Positions 47,592 through 58,660 of a DNA stretch of 64,000 nt are shown here, one piece after another. Numbering within the stretch: the stretch's first letter is position 1; each line of letters opens with the position of its first letter. The DNA is from Pseudomonas sp. URMO17WK12:I11 (GTDB lineage Bacteria > Pseudomonadota > Gammaproteobacteria > Pseudomonadales > Pseudomonadaceae), in NCBI RefSeq assembly GCF_007677725.1, contig NZ_VEDF01000003.1:310001-374000 (forward strand), read 5' to 3'. A program made the position numbers and the translations under genes. The notes below the pieces were generated by a model. It saw only the letters and a list, made by a program, of their open reading frames with translations, ran no database searches and had not been told where the DNA came from.

Positions 47592-48545
47592 CTATTGCGC
47601 GCCTGGATCGGCGACCAGTCGGCCGGTGGCCTTGGTCAATGCGCGCAGGAAGTCCTCTTGCAGCTCTGGATCGTTGCGGGTCAGTTCGATCAAGCTCTGC
47701 TCCATCTCACTGGCTTCCTCTTCCAGGCCCAGCTCGGACAAGCGCTTGACCCGGTGCACCCACTGACCGACGTCGTCATCTTCGAGGTCATCGAAGATCA
47801 GCTCATGGGCCTCGCGCAACTTGTTGCGCAAGGTTGCACTGACCAGCAGGCTGGCATCGCCGCGCACACCATAGTCTTCATCGACCACCTGCAAGTGCAG
47901 GGTGCCGACGTTGTTCAAGTGCTGCTCAGAGAACGGGCTGTCCAGCAGGTTCAGGCGCAATACACCGTTCCTGTCAGTAGTCAGTTCATGGGTTTTCTTG
48001 CCCGCTTTGACTTCGACCAGGCGCTCGCTCCAGGGCATGCTGGTGAAGTCCTCGCGCTGGTCTTTCTGGACCTCACTGATACTTGCCAGGTTCTGCTGGG
48101 CACGGCCGTTCGACGCCGCATTCATGAACGGGTTCAGGCCATCAATGCCATAGCTGAGCCAGTCGTGGGTCACGCTCGGGGGCAGATTGCCCAGGGCGAA
48201 GACGTTGACCACGTTGGCGCCGATGCCGGCCACCACGGCGATCGCACCCAGCGGTATCTCGTAGATTTCCCGCCAGGGCTGGTAGGGCGTATAGCGGTCG
48301 TAGCTGCGGGTGACCTCGTACTCGGTGACTTCGAAGCGCTTCTGCTCATGGATGCGCACACGCCGTTGCGGAAGCTCCATCACCTTCGGCTCGCCGACAT
48401 CGATCTGCAGGGTATGCTCGAGCAGTTTGCGCTCGACGCGCTCTTCATGGTCGCTGCGCTGGGACATCTGGTTGGCGCAACCGCTGACGAGCAGGACGCC
48501 GCTCAACGCGGCGCCCCCCAGGGTAAAGGTACTTCGCTTGGACAT
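47592..48545 (-). CDS. Lipoprotein of unknown function
   Basis: 317 residues. Signal with lipobox (LLVSGC at residues 18-23), charged first segment (SQRSDHEERVERKLLEHTLQ), a hydrophobic stretch (PLGAIAVVAGIGANVVNVFA), and an acidic C-terminal half. No family recognised. The ATG at 48545 is preferred to a GTG at 48551. Transcribed toward dinB. Confidence 0.75.
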   Translation of the reverse strand: MSKRSTFTLGGAALSGVLLVSGCANQMSQRSDHEERVERKLLEHTLQIDVGEPKVMELPQRRVRIHEQKRFEVTEYEVTRSYDRYTPYQPWREIYEIPLGAIAVVAGIGANVVNVFALGNLPPSVTHDWLSYGIDGLNPFMNAASNGRAQQNLASISEVQKDQREDFTSMPWSERLVEVKAGKKTHELTTDRNGVLRLNLLDSPFSEQHLNNVGTLHLQVVDEDYGVRGDASLLVSATLRNKLREAHELIFDDLEDDDVGQWVHRVKRLSELGLEEEASEMEQSLIELTRNDPELQEDFLRALTKATGRLVADPGAQ

Positions 48546-48565
48546 GATCACTCGTGCATTGTTTA

Positions 48566-50281
48566 TCAGCGGCGAACGCGCGCCTGCAGGAAGGTCAGCA
48601 CCTCGTTGAGCGGCAGCGGCTGGGCGTCCTGCTCGGTGCGGTGCTTGTACTCCAGGTTGCCATCGGCCAGGCCGCGGTCGCTGACGACGATGCGGTGCGG
48701 AATGCCGATCAGTTCCATGTCGGCAAATTTGATGCCGGGGCTGGTCTTCTTGTCGCGGTCATCGAGCAGCACCTCGAAGCCGGCTGCGGTCAATTCGGCG
48801 TACAGCTTGTCGGTCGCCTCGCGAACCACCTCGGTTTCGTAGCGCAGCGGTACCAGGGCGATCTGGAAGGGTGCCAGGGCATCGTTCCAGATGATGCCCT
48901 TGTCGTCGTAGCTCTGCTCGATGGCGGCAGCCACCACGCGCGACACGCCAATCCCGTAACAGCCCATCGACAACACCACTGGCTTGCCGTTTTCGCCCAG
49001 CACCTGGCACTTGAGCGCTTCGCTGTACTTGGTGCCGAGCTGGAAGATGTGACCTACCTCGATACCGCGCTTGATGACCAGGGTGCCCTGGCCGTCCGGG
49101 CTTGGATCGCCCTCGACGACATTGCGCAGGTCGGCCACCTGTGGCACGGGCAGGTCACGCTCCCAGTTGACGCCAAAGTAGTGCTTGTCGTCGATGTTGG
49201 CGCCGATGCCGAAGTCGCTCATCAGGGCGACCGAGCGGTCGATGACGATTTCCAAAGGCAGGTTCAGTGGGCCAAGAGAGCCGGCGCCAGCGCCGATGGC
49301 GTCGCGCAGTTCGGCATCGGTGGCCATGACCAGCGGGTCAGCCACCTGTTCCAGCTTGGCAGCCTTGATTTCGTTGAGCTCGTGGTCGCCGCGCACGATC
49401 AGGGCAATCAGCTTGCCCTCTTCGGCACCGCGCACGATCAGGGTCTTGACAGTCTTTTCGATCGGCAGGCCGTGGTTTTCGACGAGCTGGGCGATGGTCT
49501 TGGCCTGCGGGGTATCGACCAAACGCAGCTCTTCGGTCGGGGCAGGGCGCACGGTTTCACGCGGTACGGCTTCGGCCTTTTCGATATTGGCGGCGTAATC
49601 GGAGCTGTCGCTGAAGATGACGTCGTCTTCGCCCGACTCGGCCAAGACGTGGAATTCGTGGGAATAGCTGCCACCGATGGAGCCGGTGTCGGCTTGCACA
49701 GGGCGGAAGTCCAGGCCCAGGCGGGTGAAGATGTTGGTGTATGCCTGGTGCATGCGGTCGTAGGTTTCCTGCAGCGAACCCTGGTCGGCATGGAACGAGT
49801 AGGCGTCCTTCATGATGAATTCGCGGCCGCGCATCAAGCCGAAGCGTGGACGGATCTCGTCACGGAATTTGGTCTGGATCTGGTACATGTTGAGCGGCAG
49901 CTGTTTATAGCTGGACAGCTCGTTGCGCGCCAGGTCGGTGATGACCTCTTCGTGGGTCGGGCCGACGCAGAAGTCGCGCTGGTGGCGGTCCTTGAGGCGC
50001 AGCAGCTCCGGACCGTATTGCTCCCAACGGCCAGATTCCTGCCACAGCTCGGCCGGCTGGATGCTTGGCATCAGCACTTCCAGGGCGCCGGCAGCGTTCA
50101 TTTCCTCGCGCACAACGTTTTCGACCTTGCGCATCACTCGCAGGCCCATCGGCAGCCAGGTGTACAAGCCGGAGGCCAGCTTGCGGATCATGCCGGCCCG
50201 CAGCATGAGCTGATGGCTGATGACCACTGCATCGGCAGGGGTTTCTTTCTGAGTGGCGAGCAAATATTGACTGGTGCGCAT
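48566..50281 (-). CDS. proS: Prolyl-tRNA synthetase
   Basis: 571 residues, bacterial-type class II synthetase with the editing (YbaK-like) insertion between motifs 2 and 3. N-terminal [20 protein letters not shown] and motif 2-type [20 protein letters not shown] are present. Charges tRNA-Pro and edits mischarged Ala. Confidence 0.97.
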   Translation of the reverse strand: MRTSQYLLATQKETPADAVVISHQLMLRAGMIRKLASGLYTWLPMGLRVMRKVENVVREEMNAAGALEVLMPSIQPAELWQESGRWEQYGPELLRLKDRHQRDFCVGPTHEEVITDLARNELSSYKQLPLNMYQIQTKFRDEIRPRFGLMRGREFIMKDAYSFHADQGSLQETYDRMHQAYTNIFTRLGLDFRPVQADTGSIGGSYSHEFHVLAESGEDDVIFSDSSDYAANIEKAEAVPRETVRPAPTEELRLVDTPQAKTIAQLVENHGLPIEKTVKTLIVRGAEEGKLIALIVRGDHELNEIKAAKLEQVADPLVMATDAELRDAIGAGAGSLGPLNLPLEIVIDRSVALMSDFGIGANIDDKHYFGVNWERDLPVPQVADLRNVVEGDPSPDGQGTLVIKRGIEVGHIFQLGTKYSEALKCQVLGENGKPVVLSMGCYGIGVSRVVAAAIEQSYDDKGIIWNDALAPFQIALVPLRYETEVVREATDKLYAELTAAGFEVLLDDRDKKTSPGIKFADMELIGIPHRIVVSDRGLADGNLEYKHRTEQDAQPLPLNEVLTFLQARVRR

Positions 50282-50385
50282 GGTTAGCCGTGTCGATTGC
50301 CTAAGACATTGAAATAGCCCCGCATTGTACGGGGGCGAAACGAAGGCGTACAGAATGCCCCAGGGCGTGGCTGTTGTCAGCCAAG

Positions 50386-50410
50386 AAAAAGCCCGGCGTG
50401 CATGCCGGGC
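50386..50410 (-). terminator. Intrinsic terminator of the porin gene
   Basis: GCCCGGC / GCCGGGC stem, 6-base loop, A-run before it giving a U-run on the minus strand. Confidence 0.88.
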
Positions 50411-50441
50411 TGTTTCAGGTGCTTTGCACGGTAAGCCAGGC

Positions 50442-51725
50442 TTACAGGATGCTCAGCGGGTACTCGACGATCAGGCGCAGCTCGTCCAGCGAGGGCGAAC
50501 CATAGTAGACACCATCGGAAGAGCGGTAGGTGGCTTGACGCACGCGGAAGCTGAGGTCCTTGGCAGGGCCTTCTTGCAGCACGTACTTGATGTCGATGTC
50601 GCGTTCCCATTCCTTGCCATTGCTGGTGCCAGCGACGTTAGCGTCGGTACCACGCACGTAACGGGTCATGAAGGTCAGGCCGGGGATGCCGAATTCGGCG
50701 AAGTTCAGGTCGTAGCGAGCCTGCCAGGATTTCTCGTCTTCGGCGTTGAAGTCCGAACGGGCCACGGAGTTGCCGAGGAATACGGTGCCGCCGCCGTCTA
50801 CGCCATAGCCATAGTCGCCATCACCGTGTACGCGCTGGTGCACGAGGGTGAAGGTGTGGGCGCCGATGTTCCAGGCAGCCGACAGGCTGAAGGCGGTGTT
50901 GTCCAGCTTGTCGCCATCATACGCTCGGTATTTGGCGCTGCCCTCGCTCTTGGTGTCATAGATGTTGAAGTCGAACACCAGACCTTGTTTCTCGGAAAGC
51001 GGTACGGCCCAGTTCACGTTGCCGTAGTACTTGCGCCAGTAGTCTTCTACCTTGGAGTAGTAGAGGCTGGTGCTGAGGCTTTCATTGAAAAGGTAAGTAC
51101 CACCGACCACGTTGGCTTCGGTCAGACGCAAGCTGTCGCGGAACGTTTGTGCCTGCGCGTTCATCCCGGTGAAGTGACCGGCGTGCAGCGTCAGGTTTTC
51201 AATTTCATTGCTGGTGATCAGCGCGCCTTCGGCAACTTCAGGCAGCAAGCGGCTGTCATCGGTGGCGAACACTGGCAGGGCCGTGAACTGGTTGCCGTAT
51301 TTGAGCACAGTGTTGGAGATGCGCAGTTTAACGGCGCCACCGGCTTCGGAGTAGTCATCCTGCGAGCGACCATCGGAGCCAGTTGGGAACAGGCCGGTGC
51401 CAGCGCGGCCTTTACCACTGTCGAGTTTCAGCCCGAGCATGCCGATGGCATCGACGCCGAAGCCCACGGTGCCTTGGGTGAAGCCGGACTCGAAGGTGCC
51501 CAGGAAGCCCAGGCCAGTTTCTTCCGAACGGCTTTTGCGATCGCCGGTGATCGGGTCGCGATCGTTGTTCCGAGCATCACGGCTGAAGTACAGCATGCGA
51601 GTCTTGACATTCAGCTTGCTGTCTTCGATGAAACCTTTGGATTCGTCCTGGGCCGAGGCGAAGGCCAGTTGCGAGGTCCCTGCCGAAACGGCCAGGGCGA
51701 TCATGCTCCACTTCATCACGCGCAT
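50442..51725 (-). CDS. OprD-family outer-membrane porin
   Basis: 427 residues with a signal peptide ([20 protein letters not shown]; cut after AFASA). The mature N-terminus ([20 protein letters not shown]) and the C-terminal beta-barrel strand ([14 protein letters not shown]) are typical of the OprD family, an 18-strand channel for small, often basic or aromatic substrates. AAAGGAG is 9 bases before the ATG. Position next to proS is like oprD in P. aeruginosa, but substrate cannot be inferred. Confidence 0.92.
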   Translation of the reverse strand: MRVMKWSMIALAVSAGTSQLAFASAQDESKGFIEDSKLNVKTRMLYFSRDARNNDRDPITGDRKSRSEETGLGFLGTFESGFTQGTVGFGVDAIGMLGLKLDSGKGRAGTGLFPTGSDGRSQDDYSEAGGAVKLRISNTVLKYGNQFTALPVFATDDSRLLPEVAEGALITSNEIENLTLHAGHFTGMNAQAQTFRDSLRLTEANVVGGTYLFNESLSTSLYYSKVEDYWRKYYGNVNWAVPLSEKQGLVFDFNIYDTKSEGSAKYRAYDGDKLDNTAFSLSAAWNIGAHTFTLVHQRVHGDGDYGYGVDGGGTVFLGNSVARSDFNAEDEKSWQARYDLNFAEFGIPGLTFMTRYVRGTDANVAGTSNGKEWERDIDIKYVLQEGPAKDLSFRVRQATYRSSDGVYYGSPSLDELRLIVEYPLSIL

Positions 51726-52462
51726 CGTGATTTGCTCCTTTGGTTTTAGGAAGAGTACCGCTGCGCCCAAGTTATTTAGTTATATGGGTACAGCTCTTTC
51801 TTGTTATGTCGGCGGAAGGTATAGCACGCTGACTGTTGTTGGCGATATGGCAAAAATGATCCTTTTGGGAACTTTATGCGCATGCCGCTTACAGGTATTT
51901 CCATGTCGCAAATCACGTCCCGGGTTGGCGGGCCGTACAACGCCAGCGCTGTGCTGTTGCCGTCACAATTGTGTAATTACAGTTGCAGGCTAAGCGGACT
52001 CCCTGGTGTATCCATCTCGCTGTTGTTATTTGTCGCGTCATCCTGCCAATGCAGGTGTCGTGCCGACTTCCCGCAAGGAGAATGCAACAAGCGTGCTCAA
52101 ATCTGTCGGCCATTCATGAAATTTTCACAAATGCTGGCGCAATGCCCGTGAAAACGCCGGAAATAAAGGCTGGGCGTTGTCTGATGGTGTGCCAAGACTT
52201 TGCCTGTATCGAGCTCATCAAGCTGTCATAAAAGTCAATGTGTTACCGCCGACAGTTGATCCTGAATCGTTACCGTGGGTAGAAGCGTAGTGCGGCCCCA
52301 TGGGTAGGCGTCATTTTGGTGCGAAAAGTAGCGCGGTGTTACCGCTGCGGTGCAAATGCCGGCATTGAATGAACTTAAAGCGTGCAGCGCGGCGTTGCCG
52401 CATGCCGGCCGGCCTTGGTCGCGGTATCCTAGGCGCATATGTCGAGTGACGGGAGACTCACC
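51726..52462. other. Intergenic region with no convincing gene
   Basis: About 735 bases. Short frames here lack ribosome sites or family resemblance. It contains overlapping perfect palindromes CACAATTGTG (51964-51973) and TGTAATTACA (51972-51981), a possible operator for the porin. Otherwise nothing assigned. Confidence 0.6.
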
Positions 52463-52882
52463 GTGTTTGAAATGGATTCGCGTTTGCAACAGGACGCCCT
52501 GCTGCTGGGTGACTTTGCGCTGTGTCGGTTGCTGCTTAGCAAAGACGCCAATTTTCCGTGGTTCATCCTGGTGCCAAGGCGCGCAGGCGTCAGCGAGCTG
52601 TTCGACCTCAGCGAGCAGGATCAGGCGCAGCTATGGAAAGAAACCACCTACCTGGCTGAGGCACTGAGTATCGAGTTCGCCGCGGACAAGATGAACGTCG
52701 CCACGCTGGGCAACATGGTCAGCCAGCTGCATATGCATGTCATCGTCCGGCACCAGGGCGATGCTGCCTGGCCTGCGCCGGTGTGGGGCAGGGTGCCGGC
52801 GACAGCCTATACGGCCGAGCAGGTGCAAGGCATTCGCCAGCGGCTGCGCACGCGGTTGACCCACGACTTTCAGGAGGCCTGA
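52463..52882 (+). CDS. HIT-domain protein (histidine-triad variant)
   Basis: 139 residues from a GTG at 52463 (GGGAG 7 bases upstream). Nucleotide hydrolase/transferase fold; the motif aligned to HxHxHxx reads QLHMHVI, so the first His is Gln while the others remain, followed by [11 protein letters not shown]. Substrate unknown. slyX starts 1 base after its stop, so they are co-transcribed. Confidence 0.86.
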   Translation: MFEMDSRLQQDALLLGDFALCRLLLSKDANFPWFILVPRRAGVSELFDLSEQDQAQLWKETTYLAEALSIEFAADKMNVATLGNMVSQLHMHVIVRHQGDAAWPAPVWGRVPATAYTAEQVQGIRQRLRTRLTHDFQEA

Positions 52883-52883
52883 G

Positions 52884-53090
52884 ATGTCGGCAGATAGGCG
52901 TATCATCGAGTTGGAAACTCGCCAGGCCTTCCAGGACGACACCATTCAGGCACTGAACGATGTGGTTGCCGAGCAGGGGCGGGTGATCGAGCGTCTGCAA
53001 TTGCAGATGGCCGAGCTGATCAAACGTTACGAAGAAATGGTCGGGCAGTACGGCAATGAAGGCGAAGAGGCGCCGCCGCCGCATTATTGA
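52884..53090 (+). CDS. slyX: SlyX family protein
   Basis: 68 residues, a coiled coil ([39 protein letters not shown]) ending in the conserved PPPHY. Function unknown. Directly after the HIT gene. Confidence 0.92.
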   Translation: MSADRRIIELETRQAFQDDTIQALNDVVAEQGRVIERLQLQMAELIKRYEEMVGQYGNEGEEAPPPHY

Positions 53091-53128
53091 GACAAGATTC
53101 GCCCCGCCGTTGCAGCGGGGCGACCCGT

Positions 53129-53722
53129 TCAGCGGCGGTTGACGGCAACCACATCCTCGGCCTGCAGGCCTTTGTCCCGGTGCATCACCGAGAACTCCAC
53201 GCGCTGGCCCTCGACCAGTATGCGGTGGCCTTCGCCTCGAATCGCGCGAAAGTGCACGAAGATATCATCGCCCGAGTCGCGGGAAATGAAGCCGAAGCCT
53301 TTGGAGGTGTTGAACCACTTCACGGTACCGGTATCGCGTTTGCCTGCTTCCCCGGGGATGCCCTGACTGGCGCGCGCTTTCTTGCCACTGCGGGCGAAGC
53401 TGGCCAGCAGGTGCAGGGCCACGGCCAGCGCGGCGCAGACCAGTGCCGCCAGGTTGCCCATTTCCGGGCGTGCCAGCAGTGTCAGGGTTTGCAGCACGAC
53501 GGCGACGACCAGCAAAGCGCAGGCCAGGTACTGCAGCTGTTGCCGCGCGCCGCGGTAATACAGCGGCACGACCGGGGCCAGCAGCAGGTTGAGCAGGCCG
53601 AGCAAGGCCAGGTAGACCGCGTCAGGTTGCTGCAGGAAGGGTGAAGCATCGGTTTTCAGGCTGGGCATGAACGACAGCAGCAAAGCCGCAACGCCCGTCA
53701 CCAGGTGGACGATCTTGAACAT
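53129..53722 (-). CDS. Membrane protein with C-terminal cold-shock domain
   Basis: 197 residues. Four N-terminal hydrophobic helices, then a full cold-shock domain at about 130-195 ([19 protein letters not shown] with RNP1 KGFGFI and RNP2 DIFVHF). Nucleic-acid-binding fold tethered to the membrane. An alternative GTG at 53734 adds four residues. Position between slyX and dps matches P. aeruginosa PA0961. Confidence 0.85.
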   Translation of the reverse strand: MFKIVHLVTGVAALLLSFMPSLKTDASPFLQQPDAVYLALLGLLNLLLAPVVPLYYRGARQQLQYLACALLVVAVVLQTLTLLARPEMGNLAALVCAALAVALHLLASFARSGKKARASQGIPGEAGKRDTGTVKWFNTSKGFGFISRDSGDDIFVHFRAIRGEGHRILVEGQRVEFSVMHRDKGLQAEDVVAVNRR

Positions 53723-54001
53723 GGGTTGGCTCACAGTTGATAAGGCCGATCACAGGAAGAGCTGGCGGCACGGTGCGCATGAGGTGTAGAGCGCGAACAC
53801 GGCAAAGCCAGCCTATGCACCCGGCAATAGCAGTCCGCACGGGTGGCACGGTGCCTATTTAACCGCAAACCCCGGGGCTTCTCAAACCGCAGGCGCTCGA
53901 TGCCGATGACCTGCGTCAGGCGATGGGCATACCGCAGCAACTGTTGATACAGTGTGCAAGACCTGTTTGATCATCAGTCCTTCAGCCAAAAGGAGCACTT
54001 C

Positions 54002-54475
54002 ATGGCAATCGATATCGGTATCAGTGAAGAAGATCGCAAGTCCATCGTCGATGGGCTGTCCCGCCTGTTGTCAGACACCTACGTGCTGTACCTGAAAACC
54101 CATAACTTCCATTGGAATGTCACCGGGCCGTCGTTCCGAACCCTGCACTTGATGTTCGAGGAGCAGTACAACGAGCTGGCGCTGGCGGTCGACTCGATTG
54201 CCGAACGCATTCGGGCGCTGGGCTTCCCGGCACCGGGTTCCTATGCCTTCTATGCCCGTCATTCCTCGATCGAGGAGGAAGAGGGCGTGCCAGCGGCCGA
54301 CGAGATGATCCGCCAGCTGGTCCAGGGCCAAGAGGCTGTGGTCCGCACCGCCCGGAGTATTTTCCCGGTGGTGGACAAGGTCAGCGACGAGCCGACGGCC
54401 GACTTGCTGACCCAGCGTATGCAGGTGCACGAAAAGACCGCGTGGATGCTGCGGGTTCTGCTCGACGGTAAATGA
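54002..54475 (+). CDS. dps: Dps-family DNA-protecting ferritin
   Basis: 157 residues. Ferroxidase-site motif [20 protein letters not shown] and [20 protein letters not shown] are diagnostic. Stores iron and protects DNA from peroxide. AAAAGGAG 6 bases before the ATG. A terminator follows. Confidence 0.95.
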   Translation: MAIDIGISEEDRKSIVDGLSRLLSDTYVLYLKTHNFHWNVTGPSFRTLHLMFEEQYNELALAVDSIAERIRALGFPAPGSYAFYARHSSIEEEEGVPAADEMIRQLVQGQEAVVRTARSIFPVVDKVSDEPTADLLTQRMQVHEKTAWMLRVLLDGK

Positions 54476-54503
54476 TCGGCAATGCCCAGTGGCCCATCCG
54501 GAT

Positions 54504-54535
54504 GCCCGGCTGAAGCTTTCAGCCGGGCGTTTTCA
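54504..54535 (+). terminator. Intrinsic terminator after dps
   Basis: GCCCGGCTGAA / TTCAGCCGGGC stem, 3-base loop, then GTTTTC. Confidence 0.88.
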
Positions 54536-54621
54536 TTTGTGCAGGAAGGCTTTGCCGCTGCTTCCAATGCGTCGGTCAGCGCTTCATGAACGCTCGGTTT
54601 ATTGAGCTGATGAGGTGCGTG

Positions 54622-54948
54622 ATGCAAGCAGTCAAGCGTGCGACGGCGCTGGGGCGCTGGCCTGGCAAGCAATGCATCGACCCGTTTCGGGCCGATTTCG
54701 ATATGCAGCAGATTCAACCGGTGTCGCGCTCGGTTCGGTTGAACGGTTTTTCCACTTGCCTGCGGCTTGAGGCGGTGTATTGGGGTATCCTCGAGCAGAT
54801 CGCAGCCGCCAATCGCTGTTCGGTGAGTGCGGTGTTGTCCTACGTCGATCGCGAAGTGCACCTGCGCCAGGGCGGGGTGCGCAACTTCAGCGGGCTGATC
54901 CGGGTGATCTGTGTCGCCTGGCTGCTCGATCCGCCCGCAGCACGCTGA
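54622..54948 (+). CDS. Ribbon-helix-helix domain protein (RHH_4 type)
   Basis: 108 residues. The core RSVRLNGFSTCLRLEAVYWG followed by LEQIAAANRCSVSAVLSYVD fits the RHH_4 family of small DNA-binding-like proteins. The ATG at 54622 is preferred (GAGGT 6 bases upstream); 54586 and 54610 are alternatives. Role unknown. Confidence 0.78.
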   Translation: MQAVKRATALGRWPGKQCIDPFRADFDMQQIQPVSRSVRLNGFSTCLRLEAVYWGILEQIAAANRCSVSAVLSYVDREVHLRQGGVRNFSGLIRVICVAWLLDPPAAR

Positions 54949-55040
54949 TCGCCCCGTGTGCTGCGCAGTGCTGGTTAACCATATATAATCGCGCTTTTTG
55001 CTGCCCAGGCAGCCTGCGTTGTGGTTGACGAGAGACGTTC

Positions 55041-55262
55041 ATGCCCCTTTATGACTACCAATGTGCTTCCTGCGATCACCGGCTGGAGGCATTGCAGAAG
55101 ATCAGCGCCGCGCCGCTGATCGATTGCCCGGCTTGCCAAGCGCCGGCATTGAAGAAACTGTTGTCGGTCCCAGGCTTTCGCCTCAGCGGCACGGGCTGGT
55201 ACGAAACCGACTTCAAGACCGGGGCAAAAAAGAACCTGGCAGGCGGCGACAAGGCCGACTGA
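55041..55262 (+). CDS. FmdB-family zinc-ribbon protein
   Basis: 73 residues. MPLYDYQCASCDHRLE and CPAC give the CxxC...CxxC ribbon; end segment GFRLSGTGWYETDFK is typical. Function unclear. Located before aspS, as in related pseudomonads. Confidence 0.92.
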   Translation: MPLYDYQCASCDHRLEALQKISAAPLIDCPACQAPALKKLLSVPGFRLSGTGWYETDFKTGAKKNLAGGDKAD

Positions 55263-55356
55263 GTTGAATTGCAGTAGCCGGGTCTTGCAGTATTAGCCCT
55301 CTGGGCGGTCAAGGCCTCCATCGAATACACGAATCACGAGAAGCGAAACCACCATC

Positions 55357-57132
55357 ATGATGCGCAGCCATTATTGCGGCCAACTGAACGAGAGCCTGGA
55401 CGGCCAGGAAGTCACCCTATGCGGCTGGGTCCATCGTCGCCGCGACCACGGCGGGGTGATCTTCCTCGACATCCGTGACCGCGAAGGCATGGCCCAGGTC
55501 GTGTTCGATCCCGATCGCGCTGAAACCTTCGCTGCCGCCGACCGCGTGCGCAGCGAGTACGTCGTGCAGATCACCGGCAAGGTTCGCAGGCGTCCGGACG
55601 GCGCGGTGAACGCCAACATGGCGTCCGGTGCCATCGAGATCCTCGGCTATCAGCTCAATGTGCTCAACGAAGCGGAAACGCCACCGTTCCCGCTCAACGA
55701 ATACTCCGACGTCGGCGAGGAAACCCGCCTGCGCTACCGTTTCATCGATCTGCGTCGCCCGGAAATGGCCGACAAGCTGCGCCTGCGCTCGCGCATCACC
55801 AGCAGCATCCGCCGCTTCCTCGACGAAAACGGCTTCCTCGACGTGGAAACGCCGATCCTTACCCGTGCCACGCCTGAAGGCGCGCGTGACTACCTGGTGC
55901 CAAGCCGCACCCACGCCGGCAGCTTCTTCGCCTTGCCGCAGTCGCCACAGCTGTTCAAGCAGCTGCTGATGGTCGCCGGGTTCGACCGCTACTACCAGAT
56001 CGCCAAGTGCTTCCGCGACGAAGACCTGCGTGCTGACCGCCAGCCCGAATTCACCCAGATCGACATCGAGACCAGCTTCCTCGACGAAGCCGAGATCATG
56101 GGCCTGACCGAAGGCATGATCCGCAAGCTGTTCAAGGAAGTGCTGGACCTGGAATTCGGCGAATTCCCGCACATGACCTTCGAAGAAGCCATGCGCCGTT
56201 ACGGCTCCGACAAGCCTGACCTGCGCAACCCGCTGGAACTGGTCGACGTTGCCGACCAGCTCAAGGACGTCGACTTCAAGGTCTTTGCCGGCCCGGCCAA
56301 CGATCCCAAGTGCCGCGTCACCGCGCTGCGCCTGCCAGGCGGCGCCAGCATGCCGCGCAGCAAGATCGACGAGTACACCAAATTCGTCGGTATCTATGGC
56401 GCCCGTGGCCTGGCCTACATCAAGGTCAACGAGCGTGCCAAGGGCGTCGAGGGTCTGCAGTCGCCGATCGTCAAGAACATCCCTGAAGCCAACCTCAACA
56501 CCATCCTTGACCGCGTGGGCGCCGTGGACGGTGACATCGTGTTCTTCGGTGCCGACAAGTTCAAGGTCGTCAGCGAGGCGCTGGGCGCTCTGCGTATCCG
56601 CCTGGGTCACGACTTCGAGCTGCTGACCTGCGAGTGGGCGCCGATGTGGGTCGTCGACTTCCCGATGTTCGAAGAAAACGAAGACGGCAGTTTCAGCGCG
56701 CTGCACCACCCGTTCACCGCACCCAAGTGCACGCCGCAGGAGCTTGAGGCCAGCCCGGCCACTGCCCTGTCGCGTGCTTACGACATGGTGCTCAACGGTA
56801 CCGAACTCGGGGGTGGCTCGATCCGTATCCACCGCAAAGAGATGCAGCAAGCAGTATTCCGTCTGCTGGGCATCGAGGCAGAGGAACAGGAAGAGAAATT
56901 CGGCTTCCTGCTCGACGCCCTGAAGTTCGGTGCGCCGCCGCACGGTGGTCTGGCCTTCGGCCTGGACCGTCTGGTCATGTTGATGACCGGCGCCCAGTCG
57001 ATCCGCGAAGTGATCGCCTTCCCGAAAACCCAGAGCGCTGCCGACGTGATGACCCAGGCCCCAGGTCAGGTCGACGCCAAGGCCCTGCGCGAGCTGCACA
57101 TCCGACTGCGCGAGCAGACCAAGGTCGAGTAA
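55357..57132 (+). CDS. aspS: Aspartyl-tRNA synthetase (probably nondiscriminating)
   Basis: 591 residues, bacterial-type with N-terminal OB domain, GAD insertion and class II core. Motif 2 [18 protein letters not shown], motif 3 [13 protein letters not shown]. In pseudomonads this enzyme often also forms Asp-tRNA-Asn. ATG at 55357; a terminator with a TTCG loop follows. Confidence 0.96.
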   Translation: MMRSHYCGQLNESLDGQEVTLCGWVHRRRDHGGVIFLDIRDREGMAQVVFDPDRAETFAAADRVRSEYVVQITGKVRRRPDGAVNANMASGAIEILGYQLNVLNEAETPPFPLNEYSDVGEETRLRYRFIDLRRPEMADKLRLRSRITSSIRRFLDENGFLDVETPILTRATPEGARDYLVPSRTHAGSFFALPQSPQLFKQLLMVAGFDRYYQIAKCFRDEDLRADRQPEFTQIDIETSFLDEAEIMGLTEGMIRKLFKEVLDLEFGEFPHMTFEEAMRRYGSDKPDLRNPLELVDVADQLKDVDFKVFAGPANDPKCRVTALRLPGGASMPRSKIDEYTKFVGIYGARGLAYIKVNERAKGVEGLQSPIVKNIPEANLNTILDRVGAVDGDIVFFGADKFKVVSEALGALRIRLGHDFELLTCEWAPMWVVDFPMFEENEDGSFSALHHPFTAPKCTPQELEASPATALSRAYDMVLNGTELGGGSIRIHRKEMQQAVFRLLGIEAEEQEEKFGFLLDALKFGAPPHGGLAFGLDRLVMLMTGAQSIREVIAFPKTQSAADVMTQAPGQVDAKALRELHIRLREQTKVE

Positions 57133-57188
57133 TCGGCTGCGGGCGCATCCGCCGGGTGCGTCTCGGCGCTACGGCGCAGTCTTCCCAC

Positions 57189-57217
57189 GTTCCGCCCTTC
57201 GGGGCGGAACCTGTTTC
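57189..57217 (+). terminator. Intrinsic terminator after aspS
   Basis: GTTCCGCCC / GGGCGGAAC with a TTCG tetraloop, then CTGTTTCTG. Confidence 0.8.
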
Positions 57218-57240
57218 TGTTGCAAGAATTTGGAGTCGTT

Positions 57241-57987
57241 ATGGCTGGTCATTCCAAGTGGGCGAACATCAAGCACCGCAAAGAGCGCCAGGATGCCAAG
57301 AGAGGCAAGATCTTCACCAAGTGGATCCGTGAACTGACCGTCGCCGCCAAGCAGGGTGGCGCCGATCCTGCCTCCAACCCGCGGCTGCGCCTGGCGCTGG
57401 ACAAGGCCCTGGGCGCCAACATGAGCCGCGACATCATCGACCGCGCCGTGGCCCGGGGCGCGGGGACCAACGAGAGCGACAACGTCGAGGAGCTCAGCTA
57501 CGAAGGCTACGGTCCGGGGGGCGTAGCGATCATGGTCGAAGCCATGACCGATAACCGCAACCGCACTGCCGCCGCCGTGCGTCATGCCTTCTCCAAATGC
57601 GGTGGTAATCTGGGTACCGATGGCTCGGTTGCCTACCTGTTCGAGCGCAAGGGTCAGATCAGTTTTGCCCCAGGCGTCGACGAAGATGCGCTGATGGAAG
57701 CTGCGATGGAGGCCGATGCCGACGACGTGGTGGGCAACGACGATGGCTCGTTCGAGGTGTTCACCTCGTTCAACAGCTTTTATGCCGTGCGCAATGCGCT
57801 GGAGGAGGCAGGTTTCAAAGCCGCCGACGCAGAGATCGTCATGCAGCCGACCACCAGTGCCGAGCTTGATCAGGACGGTGCTGAAAAGGTGCTCAAGCTG
57901 ATCGACATGCTGGAAGACCTGGACGATGTGCAAAACGTCTACTCCAATGCGCAGATCAGCGACGAAATCATGGAACAACTCGGCTAA
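57241..57987 (+). CDS. yebC: YebC/PmpR family protein
   Basis: 248 residues. N-terminal [20 protein letters not shown] is diagnostic. P. aeruginosa PA0964 (PmpR) represses quinolone signalling; other members act as translation factors at difficult codon runs. TTGGAG before the ATG at 57241. Followed by ruvC. Confidence 0.93.
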   Translation: MAGHSKWANIKHRKERQDAKRGKIFTKWIRELTVAAKQGGADPASNPRLRLALDKALGANMSRDIIDRAVARGAGTNESDNVEELSYEGYGPGGVAIMVEAMTDNRNRTAAAVRHAFSKCGGNLGTDGSVAYLFERKGQISFAPGVDEDALMEAAMEADADDVVGNDDGSFEVFTSFNSFYAVRNALEEAGFKAADAEIVMQPTTSAELDQDGAEKVLKLIDMLEDLDDVQNVYSNAQISDEIMEQLG

Positions 57988-58026
57988 GGTCGCTCCAGGC
58001 CAGTGCTTATTGAATAAACAGGCCTT

Positions 58027-58551
58027 ATGACTCTGATTCTTGGTATCGACCCCGGCTCGCGCATCACCGGCTACGGCGTTGTTCGCCAATCCGCCCGCGG
58101 CTGCGAGTACGTGGCGTCCGGTTGCATCCGCACCGGCAGCGGCGAGCTGCACGAACGCCTGCAGATCGTCTTTCGCGGGGTTGCAGAAATAATCGCCCAG
58201 CATGGCCCGGTCACCATGGGTATCGAGCGGGTGTTCATGGCGCGCAACGCCGATTCTGCGCTCAAGCTTGGCCAGGCGCGCGGGGCGGCCATCGTCGCCG
58301 CTGCCGAGGCGGGGCTCGAGATCGCCGAATACAGTGCCAGCCAGGTCAAGCAGGCCGTTGCAGGCAGTGGTGGAGCCAATAAGGAACAGGTCATGCTGAT
58401 GGTCATGCACTTGCTCAAGTTGACCCAAAAGCCCCAGATCGATGCTTCCGATGCCCTGGCCATCGCCCTGTGCCATGCCCATACCCGCTCCAGTCTGGTG
58501 CCCCATGGCTTGTCCACGGCGCGGCGGCGCGGCGGGCGCTTGCGTCTTTGA
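58027..58551 (+). CDS. ruvC: Holliday junction endonuclease RuvC
   Basis: 174 residues. Catalytic acidic residues in [14 protein letters not shown] (Asp8), [10 protein letters not shown] and [13 protein letters not shown]. Cuts Holliday junctions moved by RuvAB encoded next. Confidence 0.97.
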   Translation: MTLILGIDPGSRITGYGVVRQSARGCEYVASGCIRTGSGELHERLQIVFRGVAEIIAQHGPVTMGIERVFMARNADSALKLGQARGAAIVAAAEAGLEIAEYSASQVKQAVAGSGGANKEQVMLMVMHLLKLTQKPQIDASDALAIALCHAHTRSSLVPHGLSTARRRGGRLRL

Positions 58552-58660
58552 GCGCTTCATGCGCTGATACATATTTTGTCCGGGGGAACCGTTCACCGGG
58601 CGCATTTGCTGATAGGGTTGAGCGGTCTTCGACCGGCTCCCCGAGAGGAAGGAACGGAAC

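Noticed and set aside
48554-50287. 577-codon plus-strand frame opposite proS
   Set aside because: Antisense shadow of a clear synthetase gene.
53096-53125. Terminator after slyX
   Set aside because: A perfect GC stem (TCGCCCCGC/GCGGGGCGA) is present but there is no T-run on the plus strand and only a weak one on the minus strand.
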